Part shown: in pieces, positions 24,601-32,511 of the stretch
How positions within the stretch are numbered: position 1 is the first letter of the stretch
How the letters are laid out: each line of letters opens with the position of its first letter
DNA from: Elysia chlorotica
Taxonomy: Eukaryota > Mollusca > Gastropoda > Plakobranchidae
Assembly: GCA_003991915.1 (NCBI GenBank)
Contig: RQTK01000047.1
Coordinates: 155,568-219,567, forward strand
Length of the DNA stretch: 64,000 nt
Direction: 5' to 3'
Position numbers and translations under genes: made by a program
The notes under the pieces: generated by a model
What the model was told of the DNA's origin: nothing
Seen by the model: the letters and a program-made list of their open reading frames with translations, nothing else
Databases searched by the model: none

Positions 24601-26234
24601 CAAAAGAAAACAACATTTGTATTTGCTTATGAAGCAGTTTTTAGTGAGTCTTAAAGTAATGTCAACTTGGGGATATACTATTATTTGCACATACATATTT
24701 AGAAACAGTTTATTTTAATAAAGTGATGGTATAATAGATTAAAAAAGTGAATGCAACATACCGCCATCTGGTATGGGAGGCAGAACAGCAACTGAAAAGA
24801 AACGAAAATAACACAAAAGCAATAAAAATGTTTTAACATAAAAATAAAGAAAAAGTAATATTTCTGAATGCCAAAATAACAGTTTGAATCAAAGTAATAT
24901 GAAACACAAGACTAGACTTTGTGTCCTAAAAATGTCTCATCAAAAGTGAAATATTCAAGTTCAGAAATGGTCAGAGTGCAGCTGTGAATCAAAAGAAACA
25001 GAATTTGGTCAATCAAACACTTTTCACCCACGTTTTGTTTTTCCTCGATACAACTTGGGTAAATCTTTCATCTTGAGATTTGCCGCAGAGGGGGTGTATA
25101 CATTTGCAATGGACTCGCTAGGTGTGCGATCATATTTCTGTTCCTTAAAAGGTGCAGCCAAAGTCCATGATGTACTCTTCATCAAAGGTGGGTGCTCACT
25201 ATTACGCAGCACAATCTAAAGCAAGAGTGACACATTGTTTTCAGAGATTAAAGCAAGGAACTGATGTGCATAACAAAGTTTCCTATTTGTCCACAATATT
25301 TAACAATTTACAGGTATAGGAAGGTGTTGTATTTTTTTTGTCGCAATTCAAACAAAACTAAAAACCTGAGATTGTATTTCTTCTAAAACTTCATTAGGTT
25401 ATTATATGTGCATATGATATTCTTTAAAAAAAAATAGAATGTAAAATATAAAAGTATGTGTTTATTTAATCAGCAAGTCTATAATTCAAGATGATCAAAT
25501 CTTCAAAAAAGGAAAAAATCAAGGACTTCAATTTTTTTTTTAAGTAACTCAACACTGACAACATCTTTACCTTGTAGAGGTCAGATGGCTCTCTACTGCC
25601 TTCTGCTGGCAACGGAGGGAGACCTGGCAGTCCTCTGACTTTACTGCTGCTGTACACAGGTGTTTCAGAAAAACTATAAACCCATTACAAATTTAGATTT
25701 ATGGAAGCTGTGTCCATTTAAAAGGGACAAAACAACAATGCACTGATGATATACAATCACTTTGATCTTATAATTTTTGTAATAACAACTTTTGCAAGAG
25801 CATTTTTCAAAAACAAGAAAATAAGATAGACCTGTTAAAAAGACTTTTATACGTTTTCTATTGATGGGATGTACAGTCATAATAACATTTAAAAAAAATT
25901 GTATTACAACAGGGTATGGTTTTAGACAAAATACTTCAATTTATATGATAAATATGAAAATAACATTTCAGTCTGTAAATGTTACCTGCATTCAAAATCA
26001 CAGTCAATTCAAACGGACGTCTGACAATTATATGTGCTGCCACACACGAGACAGGGCGGGGATACCACAACACAATGAACTAATTTTCTTCCAAATCTTC
26101 AATGTGTGCATCTTAATTCATTTTCAAATTTCAAAACCAATTTAATGAATCGGTATCTTTTGGCCAAAGAGTCTCGATTTATATAATAATTGATATGAAT
26201 TATTGTTACTCACCTTGGCGCGGTCAAGTGCCAT
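78..26234 (-). CDS. DNAH3: Axonemal dynein heavy chain, DNAH3-like (5' half, runs off left edge)
   Basis: Motor subunit of a monomeric inner-arm axonemal dynein; it hydrolyses ATP to slide doublet microtubules in cilia and flagella. Exons in gene order: 25571-25673, 25032-25215, 24762-24791, 23279-23327, 22698-22827, 22145-22334, 21937-22012, 21413-21532, 20988-21113, 20157-20352, 19727-19906, 19335-19471, 18883-18988, 18239-18417, 17130-17223, 16329-16419, 15689-15879, 14891-15122, 14336-14547, 13738-13829, 13136-13250, 12509-12679, 11903-12034, 11382-11512, 10263-10464, 9664-9870, 9033-9147, 8541-8745, 8031-8139, 7264-7554, 6714-6805, 4294-4495, 3533-3685, 2607-2829, 1844-1974, 1076-1309, 78-275. 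All have AG/GT borders and join in phase with no stop (1876 codons). The N-terminal motif [11 protein letters not shown] and the following LKMKDL resemble vertebrate DNAH3 as I remember it, more than DNAH7 or DNAH12. AAA1 (GPAGTGKT) and AAA2 (GDPLGGKT) P-loops are intact. About 46% of a roughly 4100-residue protein is present. The first exon (26214-26234) is uncertain. Paralogue choice is from memory, not an alignment. Confidence 0.93.
304..385. repeat. Dispersed repeat family A, short copy
   Basis: Shares the blocks AAAGTTGGTCCCATGCTCTT and GGAACCAAGA with copies at 10505-10625 and 14038-14310. It lies in the dynein intron between 275 and 1076. The rest of that intron is AT-rich and holds the exon relic at 908-955. 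Confidence 0.7.
908..955. repeat. Degenerate copy of the 3' end and donor of exon 1076-1309
   Basis: AATCCACTCACAAGCCAAT matches 1066-1084 (donor plus exon end) exactly, followed by similar sequence including AGATCTT and CTCTTTAGA. It is a shortened intronic relic of the exon end, 160 bp downstream of the real donor in gene orientation. Confidence 0.75.
1470..1530. repeat. (ATT)n microsatellite
   Basis: About 20 ATT units in the intron between exons 1076-1309 and 1844-1974. Confidence 0.95.
2176..2424. mobile_element. TIR element family M1, diverged copy
   Basis: Inverted ends: GGCAACCAGACTGAATCAGG at left, and GTGCCCTATTCACCTCAATT at right, whose reverse complement aligns to the left end. 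The interior aligns with 40627-40873 along its whole length: TTTTGAG..AGAGCC.TCTAA, CTATATT, TTCTAGAAATGA, AAATTTCC, CTTGTGCC. No transposase ORF, so it is MITE-like. It lies in the dynein intron 1975-2606. Confidence 0.75.
2877..2948. repeat. 35-bp tandem duplication
   Basis: GGATTATTACATTATTGCTA followed by AACAGTGTGTTTT occurs twice in succession with no mismatch. It begins about 50 bp beyond the 5' boundary of exon 2607-2829, in the intron. Confidence 0.9.
3446..3459. repeat. Copy of the donor junction of exon 3533-3685
   Basis: AATGCCAACCTGAA is identical to 3525-3538, which spans the donor and last codons of the exon. It lies 79 bp further into the intron. Short, so chance is possible. 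Confidence 0.5.
4294..8745 (-). CDS. DNAH3: DNAH3-like exons: AAA1 ATPase module
   Basis: Exons 8541-8745, 8031-8139, 7264-7554, 6714-6805 and 4294-4495 encode AAA1, the main ATP-hydrolysis site of dyneins. 8541-8745 carries [19 protein letters not shown]. 8031-8139 carries the Walker A loop GPAGTGKT, at about residue 1350 counting from the exon at 25673. 7264-7554 carries Walker B (WACFDEFNR) and sensor I ([10 protein letters not shown]). 4294-4495 carries [19 protein letters not shown] with the sensor II arginine region. The catalytic residues look intact. The intron between 6714 and 4495 (2.2 kb) holds a MITE and repeats. Confidence 0.96.
4615..4727. repeat. Direct repeat, copy 1 (pair with 6350-6452)
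   Basis: Shares CATTTCACAAATACAAG, then TCTAATATTAAATAGG-like sequence and GGTACAAAAGAATCAA with 6350-6452 in the same orientation. The pair brackets 1.6 kb of repeat-rich intron including the elements at 4874-5269 and 5808-6286. Confidence 0.85.
4748..4873. repeat. TAGATC hexamer arrays
   Basis: Self-complementary runs of (TAGATC)n at 4748-4780 and 4851-4873. Related short runs occur at 5310-5330, 5395-5412, 6020-6066, 26262-26275, 54447-54475, 54500-54525 and 54630-54655. Confidence 0.85.
4874..5269. mobile_element. Candidate MITE with 12-bp inverted ends
   Basis: AGCCTGTAGGCG at 4874-4885 is matched by its exact reverse complement CGCCTACAGGCT at 5258-5269. An inner pair, ACTCCCTGTCTTTTT and AAAAAGACAGGGAGC, forms a second stem. 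No ORF. Target duplications are unclear, so the identity is tentative. Confidence 0.5.
5808..6286. mobile_element. piggyBac-type MITE flanked by TTAA
   Basis: Left end CCCCTTCAGTGCC (5808-5820) follows TTAA (5804-5807). Right end GGCACTGAAGAGG (6274-6286), the inverse with one mismatch, precedes TTAA (6287-6290). TTAA target duplication and a C-rich end are piggyBac hallmarks. Subterminal hairpins GCCCGTGC-GTG-GCACGGGC and GCCCGTGC-CAC-GCACGGGC lie near the left end. It is 479 bp with no transposase, so non-autonomous. An Arg/Ser ORF across it comes from its TAGATC array and is not a gene. Confidence 0.85.
6350..6485. repeat. Direct repeat copy 2 plus an exon 4294-4495 relic
   Basis: 6350-6452 repeats 4615-4727. 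It is followed at 6463-6482 by TGCTCACTGTACAAGTAGGT, close to TGCTCACTGCACAGTCGGTA in exon 4294-4495. Order relative to that exon fragment is reversed compared with the first copy, so this is not a simple tandem duplication. Confidence 0.65.
8812..8877. repeat. 34-bp tandem duplication
   Basis: AAATTTAGTGAG.TCAAGGA and GAGAGGCTT.AAAC repeated twice in the intron between exons 8541-8745 and 9033-9147, with three differences. Confidence 0.85.
9033..13829 (-). CDS. DNAH3: DNAH3-like exons: linker domain
   Basis: Eight exons: 13738-13829, 13136-13250, 12509-12679, 11903-12034, 11382-11512, 10263-10464, 9664-9870 and 9033-9147. They encode the dynein linker, the arm that makes the power stroke. 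Hallmarks are [53 protein letters not shown] (across 11382/10464), [26 protein letters not shown] and the C-terminal [12 protein letters not shown] that meets AAA1. No lesion is seen. Confidence 0.94.
10505..10625. repeat. Dispersed repeat family A copy
   Basis: Shares AAAGT.GGTCCCAT, GGGAA.CAA, TTTAGGGTC and GTGAGGTAGG.TGCCATTAC with 14038-14310. Lies in the dynein intron 10465-11381; the remainder of that intron is AT-rich with no recognised feature. Confidence 0.75.
14038..14310. mobile_element. Dispersed repeat family A, longest copy (SINE-like)
   Basis: Begins AAAGTTGGTCCCATGCTCTT, runs through TTTAGGGTCCTGAT and GAGGTAGGTTGCCATTAC, then continues into GCTGGGTGACACAAGAGGCC and GGGTAAAACCCAGCGCC. 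Three copies within 14 kb, all in the same orientation, suggest a truncated retroelement. I cannot assign the class. Confidence 0.65.
14336..22334 (-). CDS. DNAH3: DNAH3-like exons: stem (DHC_N1/N2 region)
   Basis: Fourteen exons between 22334 and 14336, all in phase. Recognisable blocks are [10 protein letters not shown] at the 22698/22145 junction, [10 protein letters not shown] (21413-21532), WIPECAKLF and [15 protein letters not shown] (20157-20352), [18 protein letters not shown] (18883-18988), [10 protein letters not shown] (18239-18417), and the MWRTTYKL and [11 protein letters not shown] motifs in 14336-14547 that open the N2 region leading to the linker. The donor of exon 18239-18417 lies at the edge of a tandem duplication (see repeats). 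Confidence 0.92.
18016..18241. repeat. Tandem duplication spanning a dynein splice donor
   Basis: Units 18016-18135 and 18136-18241 share AGTAACATTTTGTGCACTAA, AAAAAAACTCCCTTCAGCAA and TTCTACATAGATTTACTCAC. The second unit ends at the true donor (ACTCAC, 18233-18238) of exon 18239-18417. The first carries an identical decoy donor at 18126-18131. Confidence 0.95.
19232..19306. repeat. 36-bp tandem duplication
   Basis: TATTACTATGGTAT.CTT and ATATAAACCT-type blocks occur twice, diverged. In the intron between exons 18883-18988 and 19335-19471. Confidence 0.7.
20578..20660. repeat. 45-bp tandem duplication
   Basis: CTCCTTAAA.TTCA, GTTATATACATT and AAGATATTCAAA occur twice in the intron 20353-20987; nothing else is recognised there. 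Confidence 0.75.
22698..25673 (-). CDS. DNAH3: DNAH3-like exons: extreme N-terminal tail
   Basis: Five exons: 25571-25673, 25032-25215, 24762-24791 (30 bp), 23279-23327 (49 bp) and 22698-22827. They encode a proline-rich start ([13 protein letters not shown]), the DNAH3-type [11 protein letters not shown] block, a short AVLPPIPDG linker exon, a lysine-rich patch ([10 protein letters not shown]) and a [13 protein letters not shown] segment. The donor of 25032-25215 must be the GTGGGT at 25026-25031, because only that choice keeps the next two tiny exons in frame. In other dyneins this part forms the tail that binds light and intermediate components. Confidence 0.85.
23731..23905 (-). mobile_element. 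SINE family B, 3' part
   Basis: On the minus strand it reads GACAGGAGTTCAGGTCTCCC, then TGTATGTGGCAACAC and the end GGACGTTAAACCAACTCAAC. The same core and end occur in the copy at 44525-44790. Lies in the dynein intron 23328-24761; the rest of that intron (23906-24761) is unremarkable. Confidence 0.75.
25998..26070 (-). mobile_element. SINE family B core fragment
   Basis: On the minus strand it reads TGGTATCCCCGCCCTGTCTC and GTGTGGCAGCAC, the shared core of family B. Located between the candidate first exon and exon 25571-25673. Confidence 0.7.
26214..26234 (-). CDS. DNAH3: Candidate first coding exon of the DNAH3-like gene
   Basis: An ATG (26232-26234) in a good context (AAAAATGG) opens MALDRAK and is followed by a consensus GTGAGT donor (26208-26213). 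This is the only upstream ATG with a strong donor that I found. It ends in phase 0, whereas the next recognised exon (25571-25673) needs two preceding bases. A microexon is therefore missing between them, or one boundary is wrong. Confidence 0.45.
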
Positions 26235-28010
26235 TTTTGTAGCCGATGTTGGTTTGGTATAGACAAATAGATCTAATTAAATTATCATGAGTTGACAAGA
26301 TCTAGTCTCGATTATAATATATTCCGTTTCATTGATGTGATCGTCTATTTGATTAATTATCATGAGGTTGACAAGATCTAGTCTCGATTATAATATATTC
26401 CGTTTCATTGATGTGACCGTCTATTTGCTTCCATAGAGCCTAGGTCGGCTCAAAGCAAACTAAGTTTCAAGTGTGTTGGAGGTAAACATTCAAGGAGCCT
26501 CCATCTTGTAACACAGCTTCTTTGGGCTATGGCTTCTACAGTTGCTAAGCACGCTGTATCGGGCAGAATGAGATTTCCGGTTTTTAAATTGATTAGAATC
26601 TGTTTTATATGGACAAATTAAGTTTATATGGTACAATTTGTAAATAACCTTTGTACATCAATAAAGAAATAATTCAAGTGTTGATATTTTTAAATATTTT
26701 ATTTCTAAGGAGAAAAAAGGAAGAGGAAAATGATAACTTCATGACGTGAAAAAATCCAGGGGACGCCACTCCCTTGTAAAAAGTACAGCGTTTCCTTGGG
26801 GACAGCGTCTATCGGTGCTGAGTTGAAAGAATGCTCTCTCGAGGGTTGGATCCACTAGGCTTTAGTGTGTATGTAACGAGAGCTAGGGGTATGATTCTCT
26901 TGGATTATTGTTGTTTTTAATTCGCATCATTTGGACATGTATTTTCTAATATATGGAATTGTCTTTAATGACTTCACTTTCATAAGATAAATTATCCATT
27001 CGTGTAATAAAAATAACGATAAGCTACATAATTAATTGTTTTAGTGTCTTAGGATATGTGACTTTGATAGCATTAGTAATACGGGTCTGGTTTCATTTAT
27101 TTGGTGTTTCTACGATGCGAATCTGTTTTTTAAACTTTGTATTTTTTCTGTACTAACTTTGATGTGCGTGTGTGCGTGCATGTGTGTGTATGTTTATGGT
27201 TTCTTGTTAAAGTATTTAGTATTTTTATACTGCAATACGCTTTTTATAGAATTTCTTGTGATACTGTGTCTGTTTTTTTTCATATGGAAAAAAGTTGAAT
27301 ATTTCTCTTAATACAAATTAGAGCGATCTAGACATGTATGCTGTTATACAAAGGCACTTATCCTGTTCTTTTTCATCGGTCGCGATTTCTAAATTAGGAT
27401 CCGATTCGTACAATATCATTTAAGAGTTTATAAGCCTTTATCGTATGTTTTGTGTGATTTGTTTTAAAAAGCGTCCATTTTAATTAAAACGATTGTAATG
27501 TCAACGTTATACTTAATACCCACACAATAAAACCAGAATTAACGTGAATAGTTTGAAACGTTTAGATAGGTACATAAGATATAAACGCTATTTACTAGAC
27601 AACGATGCAGTCATGCAGAATCAAACTAAAGCTTTCAATTTCTGATGGATCACAATGTAAAAATAATGTTCTTTTATGCGGAAATAATATATATTATTCT
27701 ATAGCACGTTTGTGTATGTTTGGTCGATCAAACTTCTTTAACGTTAAATACTGTGTTCACAGTTTATCGTTATTCTCTGTTATGTGTGACTTGAACCTCT
27801 CATGCTATTGTAGCAAAGTATCAAGACATCTACAGTAGTAGGTTAGTTAACCATATTCAAATTAAAATAAGTTTGGCGTTGAAAGTGGCGGCGGTTGAGA
27901 GAATGGTGTTAAGGAAATAAAAGAAAATAATGACAGAAAAAATAATAAATTCTATTCTCAATCTATGCCCAATAGGCGCCGGCCTTCATCAAATTACAAT
28001 TTTATTTCAG
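26235..28010. promoter_or_regulatory. Head-to-head upstream region of DNAH3-like and FBXW10-like genes
   Basis: 1.8 kb between the two divergent genes. It holds a 75-bp tandem duplication (26279-26430) and two weak X-box-like palindromes: GTTGCTAAGCAC at 26541-26552, and a 14-mer starting GTTTCC at 26790-26803 that I score at 10 of 14 against the RFX consensus. An unidentified 5' UTR exon of the FBXW10-like gene must lie here or further upstream. I see no coding potential. Assignment as a shared promoter is inference. Confidence 0.4.
26279..26430. repeat. 75-bp tandem duplication upstream of DNAH3-like start
   Basis: Two nearly identical units, 26279-26353 and 26354-26430, each containing ATTATCATGAG, GACAAGATCTAGTCTCG and ATTCCGTTTCATTGATGTGA. 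Only a few bases differ, so the duplication is recent. It begins about 45 bp upstream of the candidate ATG. Confidence 0.9.
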
Positions 28011-28042
28011 ATAGGCCAGAATGATCCTGTGAGGTGTCCAGT

Positions 28043-29610
28043 ATGCTTGAAGTGATGAAACCTGGGACAAGTTCTAGCCAGGCTGGTCCTCAGGCCAAGG
28101 CACATAACGCATTTCTCTCCTTGCCAAAATCTCTGTCTGAGGCTATGAAGCACCCTTCTAGTTTACAGGAGGCATGCGAGTTCAACCTGGGCAAGGCCCT
28201 GGAGTTGCGCTGTGTCCACTCTGAGGCGGTCACGGTTTGTAATCAGTGTGAGTCATGTACGCTCACCCACAAGCTCAGGGACGTCAGAGAATGGTTCTAT
28301 CGTTTTGGCGACCATTCCAAGAAACGCCTCATGCTCGGACTATTACGGCGGACTAAGAGTATCGACATGCTAAAAAACTTAGTCCTTCTCCTTCAGCCAA
28401 CTCTGAACAAAGACTATACTTACGCCAGATCGAGAACAAACCCTAGCCTGGAAACGGATACAGCCACAATGAGTTCTGATCGTGCCATTAGCGCCACCAC
28501 GGTGGAGCAGATTACCATCTCGTTATGGGAGTGGTACTCGCGGGCAAACTACTGGACCAAGATGAATTTTGCTCTAAGTCTGCTCCAGATGTGTGGCGTG
28601 AATTTGCTCCATAATCTCTATACGCAAGCTCGAACACTTTTAGCGTCGGAGGTGAAAGCAGCAGAGTCAGTTGCGGGTGAGTTCATTCAACCTTTAACTT
28701 TAATATTCACACAGTTTGCTCTTTAAGATACGATCATCATCTTTGAACAGTCTTATGATCTTACCATAATGCGAAACTAACTGTTAATTTTATTTTTTTT
28801 TTTAATGTGATGTAAAAGGTGGTAATTTGCATTGGGATTAAACGCACCCACAGCTTATCAGCAATCCACCAGTAATTTTTTAGAACGAGATCTCTGGATT
28901 TGAATTTTGACGTATGCTATGATTCAAAACAAATTTAAAACGTTTGCCATATCCTTTACCTGCACTTTCCACTCTATACTGAAATTCAAGTTGTCATATA
29001 CTAAAGAACAGTTTTGCAATCTGCAAAAAAAGCATGCATTGTGTACATAAGCCTCAGTGCTCTGGGAGAGGGGGGGGGCGCCTGAAAGAAATGGTTTTTA
29101 AATGTTCTGTATTTCTAATAATCCTCTGTATCTACAGATGAGGACCTTTACGAAGCTTCGTCGGTAGTGTCTACAGAACACTCTCACCACTCCAAGGCTC
29201 ACCCAGAGCTTGAACTTCTCTCACTGTCTCGGACAGAGTACAGCCCTATTGTGGAGAATCCTTTCACAGGGGAGGTCATTCCCATAAGGACGAATAACTC
29301 CGCCCACCATTCCACCAGCAAGGTTCCTGGCGCCCTAGACCACGCCTCCTCTTCCGGAGCTACCGACACCTTAGACCCGATGATTCTCGTGATACCAACA
29401 TCCGCCAAGGCTTACGCAGGCGTGCAGAAGCACAAGGACTTTATCCGTTGCCTGCCAGTCCACCTGGCTAAGATGATCCTCAGCAAACTGGACATGGCCT
29501 CACTGTACAACGCCCTCTGCGTCAGCCCCAATTGGAGGAAACTGGCGGAGGAGGTGCGTCTCGAGTTCGGGGTCAACCAGCAGCTCAGGGAGGAGGTCAT
29601 GCTCATGCAG
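28043..29610 (+). CDS. FBXW10: FBXW10-like exons 1-2: Cys-rich N-terminus and F-box
   Basis: Exon 28043-28676 ends in phase 1 at a GTGAGT donor and encodes the CNQCESC cluster, the basic RRTKSIDMLKNLVLLLQ helix, and VEQITISLWEWYSRANYWTK. Exon 29138-29610 starts DEDLYEAS, passes through a low-complexity stretch rich in His, Ser and Thr, then holds the F-box (KHKDFIRCLPVHL through NWRKLAEEV) and ends LMLMQ at a GTTCGT donor. A GTT-rich microsatellite starts about 25 bp after this donor. Confidence 0.92.
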
Positions 29611-29722
29611 GTTCGTGCTTCAGATCGTAGCTATTATTGTTGTTGTTGCTGTTGTTTTATACTGTTATTCTTTTGTTCCTATTATTGTTCTGTTGTTGTG
29701 ATGGTGATGGTGATGGTGTTTA

Positions 29723-29755
<33 letters not shown>

Positions 29756-29825
29756 GATGGTGGTGGTGATGGTGGTTGCGGTGGTATTGGTGTTGTTGTG
29801 TTCGTGTTGATGTTGCTCCAGCTGG

Positions 29826-29906
<81 letters not shown>

Positions 29907-30026
29907 GCTGTTGTTGCTGTTTATAAGTAGATTCTCTATTTATATAAGTAGATTCTCTATTTATAAAGTACTGTAAGATGTATTATTTTGATAGCACGTC
30001 ATGCCTTTGCTTGTTCGTCGTTCAAG

Positions 30027-30079
<53 letters not shown>

Positions 30080-32451
30080 CTAAGACATTTTACGTGCTAT
30101 CACAAAGGGTAAAGCGGCGATACCACGACATCTGTCTCGCTTTTTCACAATCTAGCATTTCTACCTAAATCGACCCATCTAATCTAGCAGGGAACAAGGC
30201 GGACCGCTGAGGTTTCGAACCGAAGACCTTTTGGATATAATCCTTTGTGTTCCTAAGTAATCGTTGTTATCTGATAATAATACATACCATACCTGATTCT
30301 CACGTGATGAAGATAAATAAATAGATAGATAGGTTGATAGATGGGTCGATAGATAGAATCACAATTCACTACAAAATGAAAACAAAAACAAACTAAAACC
30401 AAGATCTATTATTTTACCTTTTTATTTATCGGTATGTCTGTCTATCTGATAGTCTGTCCATTTATATAATCTATCTGTCTGTCTATCCGCCTATGTATCT
30501 CTATCAATTCAGTTCTTTATCCTCCACAGTGATCTGTCCGCATATTTCTTTTTCTTTGTTTTCAAAATGGCACAAATTTCAAGGAGTTTGAAGTTTATTT
30601 GCACGAGGTTGTCCATCGTATGACAGATACTTAGAGAAAAAAAAGTCCATTTCTTAATAAAGCTCTGGTGCATTATGAACAAAAACAATATTAATGTGTC
30701 GTGTTTCTGGTAAATTTCAAAACAATTCTTTGATCATACAGGGAGAGGGGGATAAGGAAAATCAATATAAATGACTTCAGAGAGAAAGACAAAAAATAAT
30801 ATCATCAAACAATGCATATAATGTAACCTCGCTTTACCAATTTAATTAATTCTATAGTTTGCCACGTTGCTTCTTTACTTCATAAAATTCTCGTTACGGT
30901 AATGAACTTGAACAAAAACTAGAGCTTTCAACAAAAGATCGGGCGAATCGATTAAAAAAAAATTGTTTTACTGCTTTGATCCAACTTCTGAAATTAGAAA
31001 TTGATTTTTAGGCCTTTGGTGTTTAAAGCTTGAAATCTTTGAAATTAACATTGTGCCAGGCATTAATGTTCTAAAGGTAAGCGTGTACTTTTTCTTTACG
31101 AACAAGAAACAATAAAGTTGTTCACAAAAAGAATAATAGCCAGAAAGAGGATTAGGCCAAATTTTCGAACAAACATTTATTCAGTACGATCCAGTCTACC
31201 GTTCTTAAATTAAAAATCGATCGATAATAAATATATACCTCTCATCAAAGACATTTTTATTTGACTCTGTTTCTGAGTCGTGTTATTCTGTTGAAAATAT
31301 TGTTTCCACAATATGATACAATCATTATTATACTGAATTTCCATTCCTATTCAAGACTGAAACCGGCTATGTGATTCAACCCAACGCGGTATTTCCATAA
31401 CAATGCTATGGGTTTCATGAGAAGGTGCAGATAGATGCATACAAAGGCCATAACACGAGTGTTTTAATGCTGTTTTGCACAATGTCACAATGCGCCTTGG
31501 CCATTTCCCAAATATATAGGTGTCACAGCTTCAAGAGGCGAAGTAAGAAACTATTGTTGTCTCGGTCGAGGCCTCCGGAAACATGGGCCAGGTGATAGCA
31601 GTAAATAAAGCTGTACATTAAAGAGCATTGAGTCGTCGTTTTCATTCAACTTTGAAGGTTGTTTTATTTTAGTAAAGATAGGTCATTGTGCTACTAGAAA
31701 CATTTATTTTTAGATTGTTCCATGACTCCAACCACAAATATTGTTATTTCGCCTTAATGCATTTTCTCAAAAGCTAATTATTTTGCACGAGACAAGGTCT
31801 GTCTCAGATTTTACGTGTCCTAGATTCTCGAGCAATGGTTAAATGCGGTGACGAATCTCAATACTAACGCCTGACCATTTTACCAGACAACATTGGGGAT
31901 ACCATGACTCCTGTCTGACACCGACCCAAACAGTAGGGGGCACATTTGTCGTTCGTGGGTTCGATTCGCGGACTTACCGTTTGGGTGGCAAACGCTCTAC
32001 CACTTGGGCCAGTTCGCCTCCGTGTGATTATTCAAAAGTTTCTTCATTTCGGTGACTTGGCCGTCGGTCTCGATTAGAAGCTAACAATAGGAGCTTTGTC
32101 GTATCATTGACGCTGGTCTACTGTTATTCTTGATCGCTTGCCAATGTACTCGTTGGAAAAACACAATGAAACTATTGTCAACTTGTGACAATGAGACAGC
32201 GCTGTTCATTATTATTAAGTATGATCTTACGGGTTCGCCTGTGTAAACATTACGTAGCTCGCTCATTAATCTGTTTAAAAGGCTGAACAGTTAGCGATAT
32301 TTTTTACTTACCTCTGTGCTTTTTTTTTTTACTTTGCTTTAACTTCTCATAGCACAGCTCCGAAGTTTCGTTCTCCTGTTAAAATACGATAAAATAAAAT
32401 CGCCATTCTCTACCAGGAAAGCACCTGTCATTTAAAATTGTTGCAAACAAA

Positions 32452-32511
<60 letters not shown>

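Noticed and set aside
25987-26021. Missing dynein microexon with suitable borders and length
   Set aside because: In the required frame it reads ACG TCC GTT TGA, a stop, and it overlaps a SINE core fragment.
28034-28042. Upstream start of the FBXW10-like protein
   Set aside because: The codon at 28034 is GTG; the first in-frame ATG is 28043.
29776-29976. Cys/Leu homopolymer ORF
   Set aside because: Translation of a (GTT)n microsatellite.
31930-32030. tRNA gene
   Set aside because: A- and B-box-like blocks exist but no cloverleaf acceptor stem, and a SINE core follows.
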